A stretch of 64,000 nucleotides of DNA from Linnemannia hyalina (Eukaryota; Mortierellomycota; Mortierellomycetes; Mortierellales; Mortierellaceae), in assembly GCA_019671135.1 (NCBI GenBank), contig JAHRHY010000015.1, positions 248,001-312,000 on the forward strand, given 5' to 3'. The notes under the pieces were generated by a model. It was not told the DNA's origin. It saw only the letters and a list, made by a program, of their open reading frames with translations, and did no database searches. The position numbers and the translations under genes were made by a program. Of the stretch, positions 36,202 to 47,584 are shown in pieces (position 1 is the first letter of the stretch; every line of letters starts with the position of its first letter).

Positions 36202-39200
36202 ATGACATCCTCCACCAACCTCGTAAACGAGAAGGGTCAGGACCTCCCCTACCCCGACGCAGATACCGAGTACAACAGCGTCTCCGACAAGGAAAAAGAA
36301 GCCAGAGACAATGAATCATTCATTGAATACGAATACGATTCAGCACAAACACCCCACCAACCTCCCTTCTACCGCCGCAAAAAAGTCATCTGGACCTGTG
36401 TTATCGGCACCATCATCTTCCTCGCCATCTTCATCCCCCTCTTGATCTTTGTCATCATCCCCAAGATTGCTCAGGCGATGCTCAACTCTTCGTCGATGTC
36501 CGTCCTTCAGTTGAACATGACTAACCCTGGCGAGACTTCTCTTACTGTCGCTGTCAGTGTGGAGGTTGGAGGAATTCCAAAGATCTTTACGGCAGATATG
36601 GAGTTTACAGAGGAGGTGGTGGTCAGTTGGAATGGACAGGCCATTGGATCGATGTCATTGGATCCTGTGCATGTCTCAGGTGGAAAGGGTAACATCTTGC
36701 AGTCAACTGCTTTTGCGATCGTGAACAAAGATGCCTTTGCCGCCTTCGCCAAAGACATGGTAAGTCTTTTCTTCTCTCTTATTCGTTTCCTTTATGAAGG
36801 AGGGGCGTAAAAATGAATCTTCTACAAATACGAGTCGAGTGAGTGTGGATTGTGTGGGATCCAAGAAAAGTGTAAAAAGACAGGCAAGGAGTGGCGTGAG
36901 CTTCTTTCCCAGAGAAGAAACTTTACTTTGGTGGTGGGCATGTGCCCTGTAATAGTGTTCATTGCTCTCAACACGAAAAAAAAACCAGAATGAAAAACGA
37001 GAGAAAGAAAGATCTTTCATGATTTTCGGGTGTCTTTTTGTTGGGAGGGGTATGACAATAATGGACATGGTATGGGGGGATGGAAATGAAGGCGAGGCTG
37101 TGAAATTGCCTGTCAGTTGGGAGTGTATTTCTCAGACACAGACAAGGAGACAGGGACAGACACGCCATGGAAGCCGTTCCTGACACCTTTTACCAGTGTG
37201 TATGTATGTGTCTTGGAGAAGGAGTAGTGAGGGGCTGGATGCATGATAAGGTCCTTGGCTCATAAAGTGAACCTCTTTGCTGTTACTGTTGTTTTTCTGC
37301 AAGGGAGAAAAAGAGAAAACACGAGAGAGAAACAACCTGCTCTCAAATGGCAGCCGTCTTCTTTTCTTCGCCCCACAACCAATCCAACTCCTCACCATCG
37401 CCCATAGCGCACTCTTTCCGCCCTCTTTCTGTACTCACTTCTGTCATCTATCCAAGACTTCTCTCTCGCCATTTAAGAGTGCAATTGTCAAATGTCAAAA
37501 GGAACCAAGAAAACGAAAGACAAAAAGAAGTGCATAGAAAAATGCGCTATTTGAATCTTTTGTGGGCGAGAGAGGACAGGCCAGTCAGCGCACTGAGCAC
37601 CTTTTGTGGGGCAGGAAGAAACAAGTAGAGAGGTGTCGGAGGTTCATCTTGTTGGTTCGTTCGAAAGACGGGCATAACCATCCAGAAAGAGAGAGAGAGA
37701 TAAAAGAGTTGGGGAGAGTAACGAGAAATGAGCATAAGAGTTCACTTTACGATGCTTATCATCTGACTGACTGGTTACCTTAAGTTGATATTATGAGCAC
37801 CTTTCTCTCTCTTCCCGTCTGTTCACTGTTGCGGAGCTTGTTGAATGAGAATAAAGGTTGTGGAGAGAGTGGGTTGTTGACCCGAGCGGGTCGTGGAGAA
37901 ATGATGTGGCCAGAAAGAGTTAGGCATGGCCTATGCTTGCTTGTAGAAAGAGGAAGCCATGTACCTCTCTGGATGTAAAGGAACAGAGGAGAGAGACTTA
38001 GTAGTAGCGGTGGAGAGGATTCAAATTTGATTACAACTCCAGGCATGAACTATGTCCCTCTATAGAGTACCGTGAGTACTAGTAGATACTAATTCACCTC
38101 GGCTCACTCTCTATCTTTTTCTTTACTATGATATAGCTCGCTGCGGATGGATTCGAGTGGACGCTAACTAGTACCGCAACCCTCAAGGCCCTTGGACAGA
38201 CGATCAAGAACCTCGAAGTCAACAAGGTCCTCAAAATGAACGGTACGTTTATTTTAATGGTATACACAATTCAAGTGCTGTGTATCAGGAAAAGGGTTTA
38301 CCTTAGAACAGCCATCAATCGCGCGAGGAAAGACAAAAGGGGGCCGTTGCTTTGTTCCTGCTGCTACTATTACTCTTGTTAATTTGCGTGTAACAAACAT
38401 AACCAACATGTGTCCGTTGCATTGTTCTAACCATTTCGGTCATTCGTTCCAATTTACCTGGACAATAACAACAAAAAACAATAGGCCTGAGCAACTTCTC
38501 TAACCTCAAAATCCTCAAGTTCGACCTGCCCGCCGATGCCCCCGAAGGTGCCAAGATCTCCATCACGGCCGCCATCGCCAACCCTTCGCCCATCGGAATG
38601 TCCCTCGGAACCGTCACCCTCGACATGAGCTTTGAGACAGCCTACCTCGGTCGCGTCGTCGCTAAGGATGTTACCCTGATTGGGGGGCAGCCCATGATCC
38701 TCAACCTCGAGGGAACTCTTCTCAAGCAGACCGAACAGGTTCACCTCGACGAGCTCTCGTTGCTCATGTCCAACTACCTCGGCGGTATTGTTACCCCCGC
38801 CAAGGCCAAGGGTGTCTCTGTTCTCCCCGACGGTGTCAACGCCGTCTCCTGGTTGACTTCCGCCGTCACTGCCATGACCATGACGGTCCCCCTCGTCTCG
38901 CCTGAGCCCTTGAGTGTTATCCAGGGGTTGAACATTGTCGATATGGGCCTGACTATCCGCCCCGATGCTCCTTGGAACCCCATTGCGGTTTCCAACGCCG
39001 TCAACGCCGTGTTCAAATTGCCATTCAACATCTCCATCAACATCACCCAGCTCGCCAACGCCACCATGACCTTGATCTACAAGGGTACTCCTTTTGCCGA
39101 CCTGACCACTGCTGTCTGGAACCAGACCACATCCGACATGGCCAACAACAAGATTGTCTTCACCATGCCCCCCTCGCCCCTGAATGTCAACGATAACGCT

Positions 39201-40361
39201 CACGAGGCCTTCCAAGCTTTCTTGACCGAGGTTGTTCAGAACACTGACTCTGGATTCGAGATCAAGGGTAGCGCTGACACTGTTGCCACTACTCCTATGG
39301 GTATTGTTCGTCTCAAGGTTCCATTTACTTCTGCTGTTTCCTTGAAGGGTATTGGATTTTCCTCTGTCTCGCCTACTATCTCCAACGTCACCGTCATTGG
39401 CGGCAATGCCGACTATGTCACCCTCTCTGCAAACGTCGACATCAACAACCCCTCCATCTTCTCGGTCGATGTCGGTCCAGTCAGCTTGACGATTAGCGGC
39501 ACTGCCGGCGGCATGGCCGGCGTCATGGGAGATGTCATCCTGCCCAGCCTCAAGTTTGCCCCCGGTCTGACTACCCTGGCTGCACAGGTCCGCTTCCACC
39601 CTTCGGACCCCGCCTTCCGCGATGCCTTCTTCTCCGGGTTTGTTGCCGGCAATATCTTTGACTGTACCATCACCGGAACCGCCCAGTCGACCGACATTGC
39701 CTCGATGGCGCCCGTTCTCGCAGCCCTGGTCATGAAGACTCAGGTTCCCGGTATCATCCCCGCTCCTCACTTGATCGTCTCTGGAAACGGTGCCCCTTCG
39801 ATCGGAACAGTCATCGGAAACCGCCAGATCCCCTTGACGGTCTCTATCCTCAACCCTCTCCAGACCACGCTATCCATCGACGACATTAAGGCCCAGGTCT
39901 TCTGGGAGGGCAACTTTTTCGGTACCATCGATACCGCCGTCCCCTTCTCGATTGCCCTCGGCGCCACCGCCGCCTCCCCTCCATTGGTTGTCCAGGCCCC
40001 CTCTGGTTTCGAGTTTGGTCTGTTCATGATCTCGACTTTCTTGCCCAAGAACATGGGCGTCCTCACAGGTACTATCGTCAATGTCGACATGACTTCCAAC
40101 CTTGGTGTCACTGTCGGTGCCTCCGCCGGCGCTGCAGGATACACTGCCGGTATCAGCTATAACCAGACTGCCGTCCCTGCCTTCTTGAAGCTCGATCTCG
40201 GCTTTGCCCAGAAACGTTCCTTGGAGTCGATCAGTGCTCTTTCCCCCCGTGCTGAGCCCTCGGTTTATGACGGACCCGAGTACCTGCAGTGGCTGCAGGA
40301 GGCCCTCTTTGCCACCTACCCCGAGGAGGCCAAGGCGTATGTTGCCACGTTGAACAAGTGA
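36202..40361 (+). CDS. DUF3712/Tag1-like single-pass membrane protein
   Basis: Three exons: 36202-36759, 38137-38242, 38485-40361; 846 aa. An acidic cytosolic N-terminus is followed by one strong transmembrane helix (residues ~63-87, with FLAIFIPLLIFVIIP). A long extracytoplasmic or luminal region of repeated beta-rich LEA2-like units comes next (for example LKILKFDLP, VTLDMSFETAYLG, VSLKGIGFSSVSPTISNVTV), typical of fungal DUF3712 proteins related to yeast vacuolar Tag1. Function is not established for most members. Intron 1 is 1377 nt, about ten times the local norm; its borders (GTAAGT, ATATAG) are good and phase 0. A broken partial copy lies downstream on the same strand. Confidence 0.87.
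36760..38136 (+). other. Unusually long intron of the DUF3712 gene
   Basis: 1377 nt between the donor GTAAGT and the acceptor ATATAG. It was searched for an extra exon, a nested gene and a small RNA; none was supported. It holds several purine- and pyrimidine-rich patches. Confidence 0.65.
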
Positions 40362-41045
40362 AATGAGAATGAGATGTAATAAATGTTAATGGACTTTTAG
40401 AACGTAATAAGAAGTAGTTGGTACTACTGAACAACATGATTTAGGATCTACTCTTGTGTTTGAAAGGTGCATGCGAGCATGCATGTATATGCTATGGAAA
40501 CATCGATGAATATATATGTTACATTCAAGAGTTGCTTCGGTGGTGCTAAACTTGTACTCCCTCTGCTTGCCATCGGTTGTACCTGTATCCGTGAGTTGCT
40601 AGCAACGTGATTGTAGTTCTTGGAATTTAGGAATTTATCCTTTGGCTGAACGTACTCCACGTGAACAAGGAGTTGCAGGAGGAGAGGCTGAGTTGCTCTG
40701 GAGTTGAACCGAGCAAGATGTTGTTGCTACTCGGCACTTTATTGACTGGTGTGGCTGAGTCGAGGGTGTTGGCTCGGTGCGCACAGACCCGTGTTTCCTG
40801 CGAGTTTTCGTTTGTGCAGCCTATGGCTGTCCAGAACACCTCTTTATTTTTCATTTTTCAAACTTTACTCTCCGTTTTCAAGCTTTATCATCGTCATGCT
40901 GTCGATTGTTTCGTCTGGCCATGGTCCAGGATCTATTAACTTTTCTTGACCTGAAGTTGACCCGACTGGGAGAGGTGTAGTGTCCAATTGAAGAAGAACA
41001 AAGGGTGAGAGATATTCCACTTAAGGTACTCACTCGAGACTCGTC
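40362..41045. other. Intergenic between DUF3712 gene and its broken duplicate
   Basis: Contains the polyadenylation signal at 40378-40383. Open frames at 40661-40980 have no recognisable content. Confidence 0.55.
40378..40383 (+). terminator. Polyadenylation signal of DUF3712 gene
   Basis: AATAAA begins 17 nt after the stop codon at 40361. Confidence 0.45.
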
Positions 41046-41404
41046 GGAACCAGCATCTTCCTCGCCATCTTTTTATCCCTCTCTTCCCCAAGTTTGCCCT
41101 CAAAAACCCATTGCGCAACTGATGATGAAACTCTGCGTCGATGACGGCCGTCCAGTTGAACATGACCGAGCCCCAAGAGACCCAGATGACGGTGTCAGTG
41201 TTGGCAGCGCTGGGAGGAATTCCAAAGATCTTTTCTGCAACGATGGAGTTTACGGACAAGGTTGAGGTCTCGTGGGAGGGGTGGTTGATTGGGTCGGTGA
41301 CGCTGGAGACGGTGCATGTGTCGAAGGGCAAGGAGGAGATCTTGCATAGTGCGATGTTCCAGATCTTGAATACTACTGCGCTCAGTCAGTTTGCGAAAGT
41401 CATG
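41046..41404 (+). pseudogene. Partial duplicate of DUF3712 gene exon 1
   Basis: DNA from 41046 (GGAACCAGCATCTTCCTCGC) matches the membrane-helix region of exon 1 of the gene at 36202. The helix part is frameshifted and runs into TGA in its original frame. From 41138 a clean frame (MTAVQLNMTEPQ, LGGIPKIFSATMEFTDKVEV) matches the rest of exon 1 and ends at a preserved donor-like VM|GTATGT at 41405. No exon 2 or 3 follows; only about 200 nt separate it from the 3' end of the next gene. The N-terminal cytosolic part is also missing. It could still be transcribed, but it cannot make the family protein. Confidence 0.85.
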
Positions 41405-41600
41405 GTATGTTGGTTGGAGTACTTTTGAATGCATTTATTCGGTAAGGTATATGTATATATTCTCTCTTCAAACGGGCGAATAGTAACAATTAGGAAAAGG
41501 AGGGGAGGAAGGAGGAGGGGTATCGTTGGCGTCTGAATGGAATGTTCTCATCTTCGATTTCATATCCGCTGCTCCGGTCAAAAGATCAAAGAGGGAGGTG

Positions 41601-42563
41601 TCAAGACTCGGCAGTTGGTCTCTCTGGCACTGAGTCCGGTGACGGTGACGGTCGCCTCGACTCGTGTTGTCCCTGCTGCTGCTGTGCGGGAGGAGGCGAC
41701 AGTGGCACGCCACCAGAACTAAGAACAGTCTCAGAAACAACCTCGGCATAGGCAGGCGGTTTGCCCATAGAATTCATAAACGGTGGGGGACTCACATCCT
41801 GCTCATACGACGGTGCCACAAAAGAACTCACACTATTCGTCACCTCGACCCCCGTCATGCCAATAGCCGGCTGCTGTCCGTACGGGTAAGGGTCCCTCCA
41901 GCTTTGCGCCTGCGCTTGGTACATCCGTAGCCGTGCCGCTAACGTCGCATTATTCGTCGGGACCAAATGTACCCCCAACGGGGTTACCATCGTCGTCCTC
42001 GTCGTCTCAGGCGTACCAGTAACATGAATGGTGTGAGCCCCCGTGAATCTGTGATGCGCAGAGTTGTGAATGGATAGTTGAGCTTGGGCAGCGGCGAGGT
42101 TATGACGACGCCGAGTGTCGAGGAGGGAGCGTTGTTGGCGGTTGACGTGGATGCAGCGGACAAGGACTGCGAGGAAGACTATGGCGGCGAGGCCGCCCAG
42201 GATTAGTTGAATGGCGAGGCTTGAGAGCGGGTCTTCGCCTTTTGGTTTTTCTTGTGGTGGTTGTTGTGTTGGTGTTGGTGCTACGTCTAGAGGGGAAGAG
42301 GTGATAGAGAGAGGGATGTCTTGTCTCTTGTGAAGGAGGAGGTTGTGTTGGGTATCTAGCGCCCATGCTTCCCGCTTGTCGGTGATGATGGTGTCGATTT
42401 GAATGGTATCGAGGATTCTGTATTGCTGTTGTTGTCCCTGTTCATATCTATGGTCGTCATCTTCAGGATCGTTTTGGTAGATTTGGGCCGTGAGGAGGAG
42501 GTCAGTTGGACCATCGAGTTTCCTTTTGTTGTTCTTGTACATGTGCGAACTAATCGGACTCAT
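41601..42563 (-). CDS. Single-pass membrane protein with PPAY motif (possible Rsp5 adaptor)
   Basis: One exon, 320 aa from the ATG at 42563 (MSPISSHMYKNNKRK). The frame stays open upstream to 42749, but that 62-residue extension is the translation of a CT-rich leader and is judged non-coding. A transmembrane helix lies mid-protein (LAIQLILGGLAAIVFLAVLV), followed by a His/Arg-rich juxtamembrane part and a Pro-rich tail with GKPPAYAEV. L/PPxY motifs bind WW domains of Nedd4/Rsp5 ubiquitin ligases, and membrane proteins of this layout can serve as their adaptors; this role is inferred. No enzyme domain is seen. The tail is rich in Pro, Gln and Ser. Confidence 0.72.
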   Translation of the reverse strand: MSPISSHMYKNNKRKLDGPTDLLLTAQIYQNDPEDDDHRYEQGQQQQYRILDTIQIDTIITDKREAWALDTQHNLLLHKRQDIPLSITSSPLDVAPTPTQQPPQEKPKGEDPLSSLAIQLILGGLAAIVFLAVLVRCIHVNRQQRSLLDTRRRHNLAAAQAQLSIHNSAHHRFTGAHTIHVTGTPETTRTTMVTPLGVHLVPTNNATLAARLRMYQAQAQSWRDPYPYGQQPAIGMTGVEVTNSVSSFVAPSYEQDVSPPPFMNSMGKPPAYAEVVSETVLSSGGVPLSPPPAQQQQGQHESRRPSPSPDSVPERPTAES

Positions 42564-43602
42564 CTGGGAAGGGGCTATAGAATGGGAAAAAAAAGGAGGG
42601 AGGGGGCTATGGAAAGGTACAAGGACGATTGAAAATTTGTAAAGTAAGTGAATGAAGGCAGGGTGTTCAAGGTATAACGAAAGGGTGGAGAAAACAAAGA
42701 CTAAGGGAGGGCTGAGATGTATGAAAGCCCAGTAAGAGGACGAGGACAAAGGAAGGAGATTGGGTAAGGAGGCAGTAAAGAGATTGAAGTGCCCTTATTT
42801 TACAGGTTCTAACGTCGGGAGCGAAGAGAAAGGAGAGGAGAGGGAAAGAGAGAGAGAGAGAGAGAAAGAGGACAAGAGAGAGAGAGAGAAGGAGAAAGAG
42901 GACGAGAGAGAGAGAGAAGGAAGGGTGGAGAAAAGAAAGGAAACGGCGACGACGTTGAAGAGTTAACGGACTGGGAGCATATGACGGCGACCCTGGTCGT
43001 TGTTCGAACAAAAAAAATGCCTCAAACATTTGCTTTGTACTGTACTATGCACCCTGCGCCTGAATCCCTTTAACTTACCGATGATGAATGATAGAAAGGA
43101 GATCGCCTCAAAAAAAAGGTACAATGAGCAAAAAGCAAACAAAGCTGAACATGCTCGCGCAGGCGTAACGCAGAATTGTGTTCTTGCTCATCCATCGACT
43201 ATGAAAATGTTTAATCGTTCTCTTTTTTTCTCCGCGAATAGGAGAAATGCCGCATTTAAGGATTCAACTCACACGCGTCTTCCAGGGTTAGTTTCTACGC
43301 CCACCCACCCGACTCGCATGCGCGATTTTTTTCTTGAGGTGCGTGGCAAATGGAAGGACTAACAATGAACTTTCTTTCTCACAAGAACAAAAAAAAATAG
43401 CGCGTTAGAGAAGGCTAATGCGGGGATGCAGGTGTACAAACATCGAGGTAAGGCTGGGAAAACAGACATAATTAATTTCTTCATCTTTCTTCTTGTTTGA
43501 GGAACGCAAGGCTACTCATGAGCCATCCTCGCTTTGCAAATTTTCACAGAAAGATGAGAATGCATTTCATGTATTGAAGAAAAAAAAAAAGTAAAGTATA
43601 AA
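42564..43602. other. Intergenic with long GA/CT microsatellite
   Basis: Upstream region of the PPAY-protein gene and 3' flank of the F-box gene, both on the minus strand. A GA-rich tract at 42840-42925 is the main feature. No gene is supported. Confidence 0.6.
42840..42925 (+). repeat. GA-rich microsatellite
   Basis: Nearly pure purine with AG dinucleotide runs; CT-rich on the strand of the PPAY-protein gene, about 280-360 nt before its ATG. Confidence 0.85.
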
Positions 43603-45513
43603 CTAGGGGCGGAAGGCGGGCATGAGACGGACTTCGCCTTCAAACCAAGGAGCATCGTCAGAGCGCATGCGAATAGAGAGATCCGGTCGAGCACGACCAA
43701 CACGATACTCTCTCATCAAGACCTCAACTCGTTGCCCCAGCTCCACTTCGACAGTTCTGAGGGCGCTCATCTTGTCCAGTCCTTGGAACAGTCCTTCGCC
43801 TGTCAATTCGTCATGTTCGCATCCATCGGCCGTCAATGTTTTCAGTTTGGGCAACCCATCGCCGAGGACGCTCAATAGACGGTCGTTCAGGATCCACCTT
43901 CCAACTAGTGACAGTACTTTGAGGTGTGGAGCGAGAACAACGCTCTCGAGGTAATCGACCTTGACGGGTGAGTAAGGGTAGAGTGTCAAGTGGAACTCTG
44001 TCAGTTTGGGACAGTATTTGAGAGAGTTCATGTCGAACCAGCCTGCCAATTCGCCTCGAAGACTTAAAACGGTCAATTGGTGCAGGGGCCATGTCCAACC
44101 AAAGAAGGGTGGAATCTCCGAGAGAGCTGGGTCGACTGGTGAGAGTCGGAGAGCGACACCTTTCAAGTCCTCGAGTGTGTCTCGGAATGCGTAAACACAG
44201 TCCTCCAGGGCTTGTTTGACAGTCGAGGTCTTGTTTGAGGAGAGATGAAGGGTGTTGAGGTGCTGCATCGTCAAGGGGTCGGCGTCGTATCTGGAGACTG
44301 CCCAATGGAATGCGGTGGGTGATTGGACCCCGATCTGTAAAGTTTTCAGTCGAGGGCAGGTACGGACGAGATCCAACGAGTAGTCTTGTTCACGGACCTG
44401 GCCGGGGTCACCCAAGAACGACACCGCCAGAGCGGAAACCACGGGAGATGGTGGTGAAGAAGGCGGCAAGGTTGGAGGGACATAATCAAGGTCAAAGAGC
44501 AATTGCTCCAAGCTGTCCCGATTCTGGATCTCATACGAGTTCAAGTCCTTGGTGGCCTCCTTGTACCTCGACAGATCAATGACTTTGGGGTTTTTGATCA
44601 CTTTCATGATGCTGTGCAGATTGGGCTTCTGCAACAACCGGACGTCATTAGGTCCTGCCAGTTTGAGTTCTCGAATGGTTCCAAAGAGTCGCGCATGTTG
44701 CTGAAGAAAGGCTATCGCTGGGTCGAGATTGAAATGCCAGCTGACGCCAAAGAGTTCGAATCGCATGAGGGAGGAGAGGTGGGGGCCTACGGATTCAAAT
44801 GCGGCAAGACGTTGGATAGGGAGGGAGATGGTCTTGATGCGATCAGGGTGGTGTAACAACAAAGTTCGCTCGATTTCGTTACGAGTGAACATGGTGATGG
44901 TAGTGTTGGCCTGTGCTAGAGGGGCGGTTGCATTGACTGGGAGGGGCTGTCGCTGGATATTTGGGAAGAGGATTGGGAAGGTGCTGGAGAGGTTCATGCA
45001 GAGGTAGTGATGATGGTATGCGGCCAGATAGTCCACCAGAGGTTTCTTCAATGCCTCCTGGTTCATTTGGAAGATGGGAGAGACAGGAGGGAGGTTTGTC
45101 CACGGCGAATGAAGTCCTCCTTCATTATTATCATCGGTCAGCGGAAATCGAGGGTGCTCAGAGCAGCAATTCATGAGCAAGAAGAGAAGCTGGGCATGCC
45201 GTCTGGTTCGTTCTTGAGGCGACCATGATGTCTCGTTAGACTCCAGCAACGCAAAAGGACCAGAGTAGAGGAGGGGCACGGCGATCCGGAAGAAGGTCTT
45301 GGAGACAAGGAGGAGGGCGTGGAGGGTCGAGATGTCTCTCGAGAGATAATTAAAGATCTCTTGGATACATTCTTCAGGCAGATGGGGGACACATTGTGCT
45401 TGTGGGGATGTGGGGAAGGAGGGTGGTGGCGGTGAGAGGGAGGTGGTAGGCGGGTGGGAGTGAAGAAGGGAAGGGAATGAAGAGTTGTCAATAAAACGAG
45501 AGGTCAATGGCAT
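43603..45513 (-). CDS. F-box protein with LRR-like C-terminal region
   Basis: One exon, 636 aa. An N-terminal Pro/Ser-rich stretch precedes an F-box at residues ~40-85 (LPEECIQEIFNYLSRDISTL, LLVSKTFFRIAVPLLY). The rest has irregular leucine-rich segments (LKTLQIGVQ, LNTLHLSSNKTS, LTVLSLRGELAGW, LKVLSLVGRWI, LKTLTADGCEHDE), as in fungal F-box/LRR-like proteins. F-box proteins recruit substrates to SCF ubiquitin ligases through Skp1; the substrate here is unknown. The stop TAG is at 43603-43605 and the first ATG gives MPLTSRFIDN. Confidence 0.85.
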   Translation of the reverse strand: MPLTSRFIDNSSFPSLLHSHPPTTSLSPPPPSFPTSPQAQCVPHLPEECIQEIFNYLSRDISTLHALLLVSKTFFRIAVPLLYSGPFALLESNETSWSPQERTRRHAQLLFLLMNCCSEHPRFPLTDDNNEGGLHSPWTNLPPVSPIFQMNQEALKKPLVDYLAAYHHHYLCMNLSSTFPILFPNIQRQPLPVNATAPLAQANTTITMFTRNEIERTLLLHHPDRIKTISLPIQRLAAFESVGPHLSSLMRFELFGVSWHFNLDPAIAFLQQHARLFGTIRELKLAGPNDVRLLQKPNLHSIMKVIKNPKVIDLSRYKEATKDLNSYEIQNRDSLEQLLFDLDYVPPTLPPSSPPSPVVSALAVSFLGDPGQVREQDYSLDLVRTCPRLKTLQIGVQSPTAFHWAVSRYDADPLTMQHLNTLHLSSNKTSTVKQALEDCVYAFRDTLEDLKGVALRLSPVDPALSEIPPFFGWTWPLHQLTVLSLRGELAGWFDMNSLKYCPKLTEFHLTLYPYSPVKVDYLESVVLAPHLKVLSLVGRWILNDRLLSVLGDGLPKLKTLTADGCEHDELTGEGLFQGLDKMSALRTVEVELGQRVEVLMREYRVGRARPDLSIRMRSDDAPWFEGEVRLMPAFRP

Positions 45514-47584
45514 AAAGTGTTGTTAATGATGCAATGTGGATGTACACTTGAACAATGAAAGGATCAAGTGAGAACAAGGAAAGCGTGGGGGTTGTTGTTT
45601 GTGCTTGATAGTGAGAAGGCCCGGTGCAAATAGGGCGGGTTACAAAGTGTAGTTGTATGGGAGTGCAGAGTGTGTAAGTGTTGAAGAAAAATGAAAGACA
45701 GAAAAGGAAGAGAGAATGAGGCCCTATTTAAACATCTGAAGAATGGGCCGCAGTCGTGATCAGATCAACAATTAAGACGAAAAAGATTTTCCTCTCTTAA
45801 GACTATTCGTTTGGGACTATTGATTGGTCAATTGGAACGACAATTCACGCACTTCACACACTCACACCCCTTGCTCAAGGAAGGAGTTGAATGAACACTC
45901 TTTGTGCCGCAGTGAATACTGTAATTAGAACAAAGGGGACAGAGAAGGGATAATAGAATGCAACGTGCTTTTGTTGTTGTTTGGGGATGGAGCATGTCAA
46001 TTGATTACAAGAGTGTTCGAGAGGGTCTGGCTGAGCACTTAAGGCTTGAGTGTGAATGAAATGAAATGGACGTTATGTGCGACATAACATGCAAGTTTAT
46101 CGCATCGCTCAAAGATAGCAACATGGCAATGAAGAAACAAGTGTAGTTAATCGAAAGAAGTTGATTATGCAGCATTGAGCCATGTCATGTAGAGAAGTAT
46201 AGGGAAAAGGGTACCGAGAAGGGAATAGGTATCATCCATGGTACATGCCAATGGTGAGTTATAGTATTTCCAATGGTATGTGGAGTGGTGGATCCTGAGA
46301 AATGGTGGCGTGTGTGTGATGTGTGTAGGTAACAAGTGGAGCAAGAGACCCTTACTTGACCTTGTTTTAGGTACCCTGTGGGGAGTATCCCTATCTTTTC
46401 TGAGATGTGAGCACTTGTTTTGTTTCCGTTTTTTTTGTTTGAGATGGAACAACCTTGTTGAACAATGCCAACGACAGCAAGCCTACTGTCGGTTGTCATT
46501 TGGCAACAGACTTTGCTACTTCTTGCAATTGAATGCCTCCGATGGCTACGGATACTGTGAGGTAGTTGTAGATGTTTATTTGTTGATGTTGGGCGTGTGA
46601 TGACACATGAGGGATCTTTTCTTGCTTACTGTTGTTCCTTCCTTCTTCTCCTGATCATGAATAACGATGAGCCAACCAACGAACAAGCAAGCAAGCGTAC
46701 ATACAACCAAACAAGCAAACAAACAAGCAAACAAACAAATAAACAACAGCACCATCAGGGTAAACAGACAAATGAAAGAAAGAAAGGAAAAAAGAAAGAG
46801 AGAGAGAAACACGGTCCTCTCCATCTATTTCTTCTACCTTCAACCTTTAATGAGAAAGTACAAAGAGAGAGAGAGAGAGAGAGTGCCCCAGTCAAAAAAA
46901 CCTTTTATTAGAAAATAACCTCCTTCATCATTGTGTTGTCCACCCTTTGCCTTCCCTCCCTTTCTTCGTTCAATAGTGCTCACACACTCACACCTTTTGT
47001 CTTTTTATCCCACCACGTCGTTTGTTTGATTGATTTGATCTCTTTGTCCTCCCCTGCTCGTTCTTTTATTACTCTTCCTTTGACACTCTTCTTCCTTTTC
47101 TTCTCACCCTCCTCCTTCTGCCTTCCTTTCTGCCGTCTTTCTTCTTTCCCTCTCTCCCTCTCCCTCTCTCCTCTTCCTCTCCTCCGTCCCTTCATGACCA
47201 CTCCCCCCTTCCCCTCATAACCACTTCCTATACTTCTCATCTAGATTGCAGCTTGCTTTCTCTTCCTTCTACTTTTCATCATCATCTCCACTCCACTCGC
47301 TCTTCATCTCTTTTCACCTTTTTTTTTCCTTCTTCACTCCTTCTTCACTCCTTCCTTCTTCATCCCTTCCTTCTTCATCCCTTCCTTTCGTTCCTGACCT
47401 GCCCCGCACTATTGGTCCGGGTTTGGTCTCATCTTTCATCTCACCTCAGCTGAGCGAGCAACAAGGAGGACAACGAACAGGACCCAGTTCCCCCACTTTG
47501 CAAACGGACAAAACAATTAGCTCCAGTCAGTGTCCTCTCTCTCTCTCTCTCCCTCTCTCCCTCCCTTTAACACCCTTGTCTGCG
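45514..47584. other. Divergent intergenic region (2.1 kb)
   Basis: Lies between the F-box gene (minus) and the glycosyltransferase gene (plus). It holds an AAAC/AAGC tetranucleotide stretch (46680-46745), a GA-rich patch (46795-46885) and a long pyrimidine-rich leader (about 46920-47580). No credible gene on either strand. Confidence 0.6.
46680..46745 (+). repeat. Imperfect AAAC/AAGC tetranucleotide repeat
   Basis: Repeated AACAAGCAAAC-type units in the upstream region of the glycosyltransferase gene. Confidence 0.7.

Noticed and set aside
38454..39770. Minus-strand open frame of 438 codons over the DUF3712 gene
   Set aside because: Antisense shadow of a codon-biased exon; Gly/Asp/His-rich product without a domain.
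42564..42749. In-frame extension of the PPAY membrane protein to 42749
   Set aside because: The 62 residues come from a CT-rich leader and would add a dubious second hydrophobic segment; the ATG at 42563 is preferred.
46680..46885. AAAC/AAGC and GA stretches as a possible CRISPR-like or centromeric array
   Set aside because: They are simple low-complexity repeats without spacers or a longer unit.
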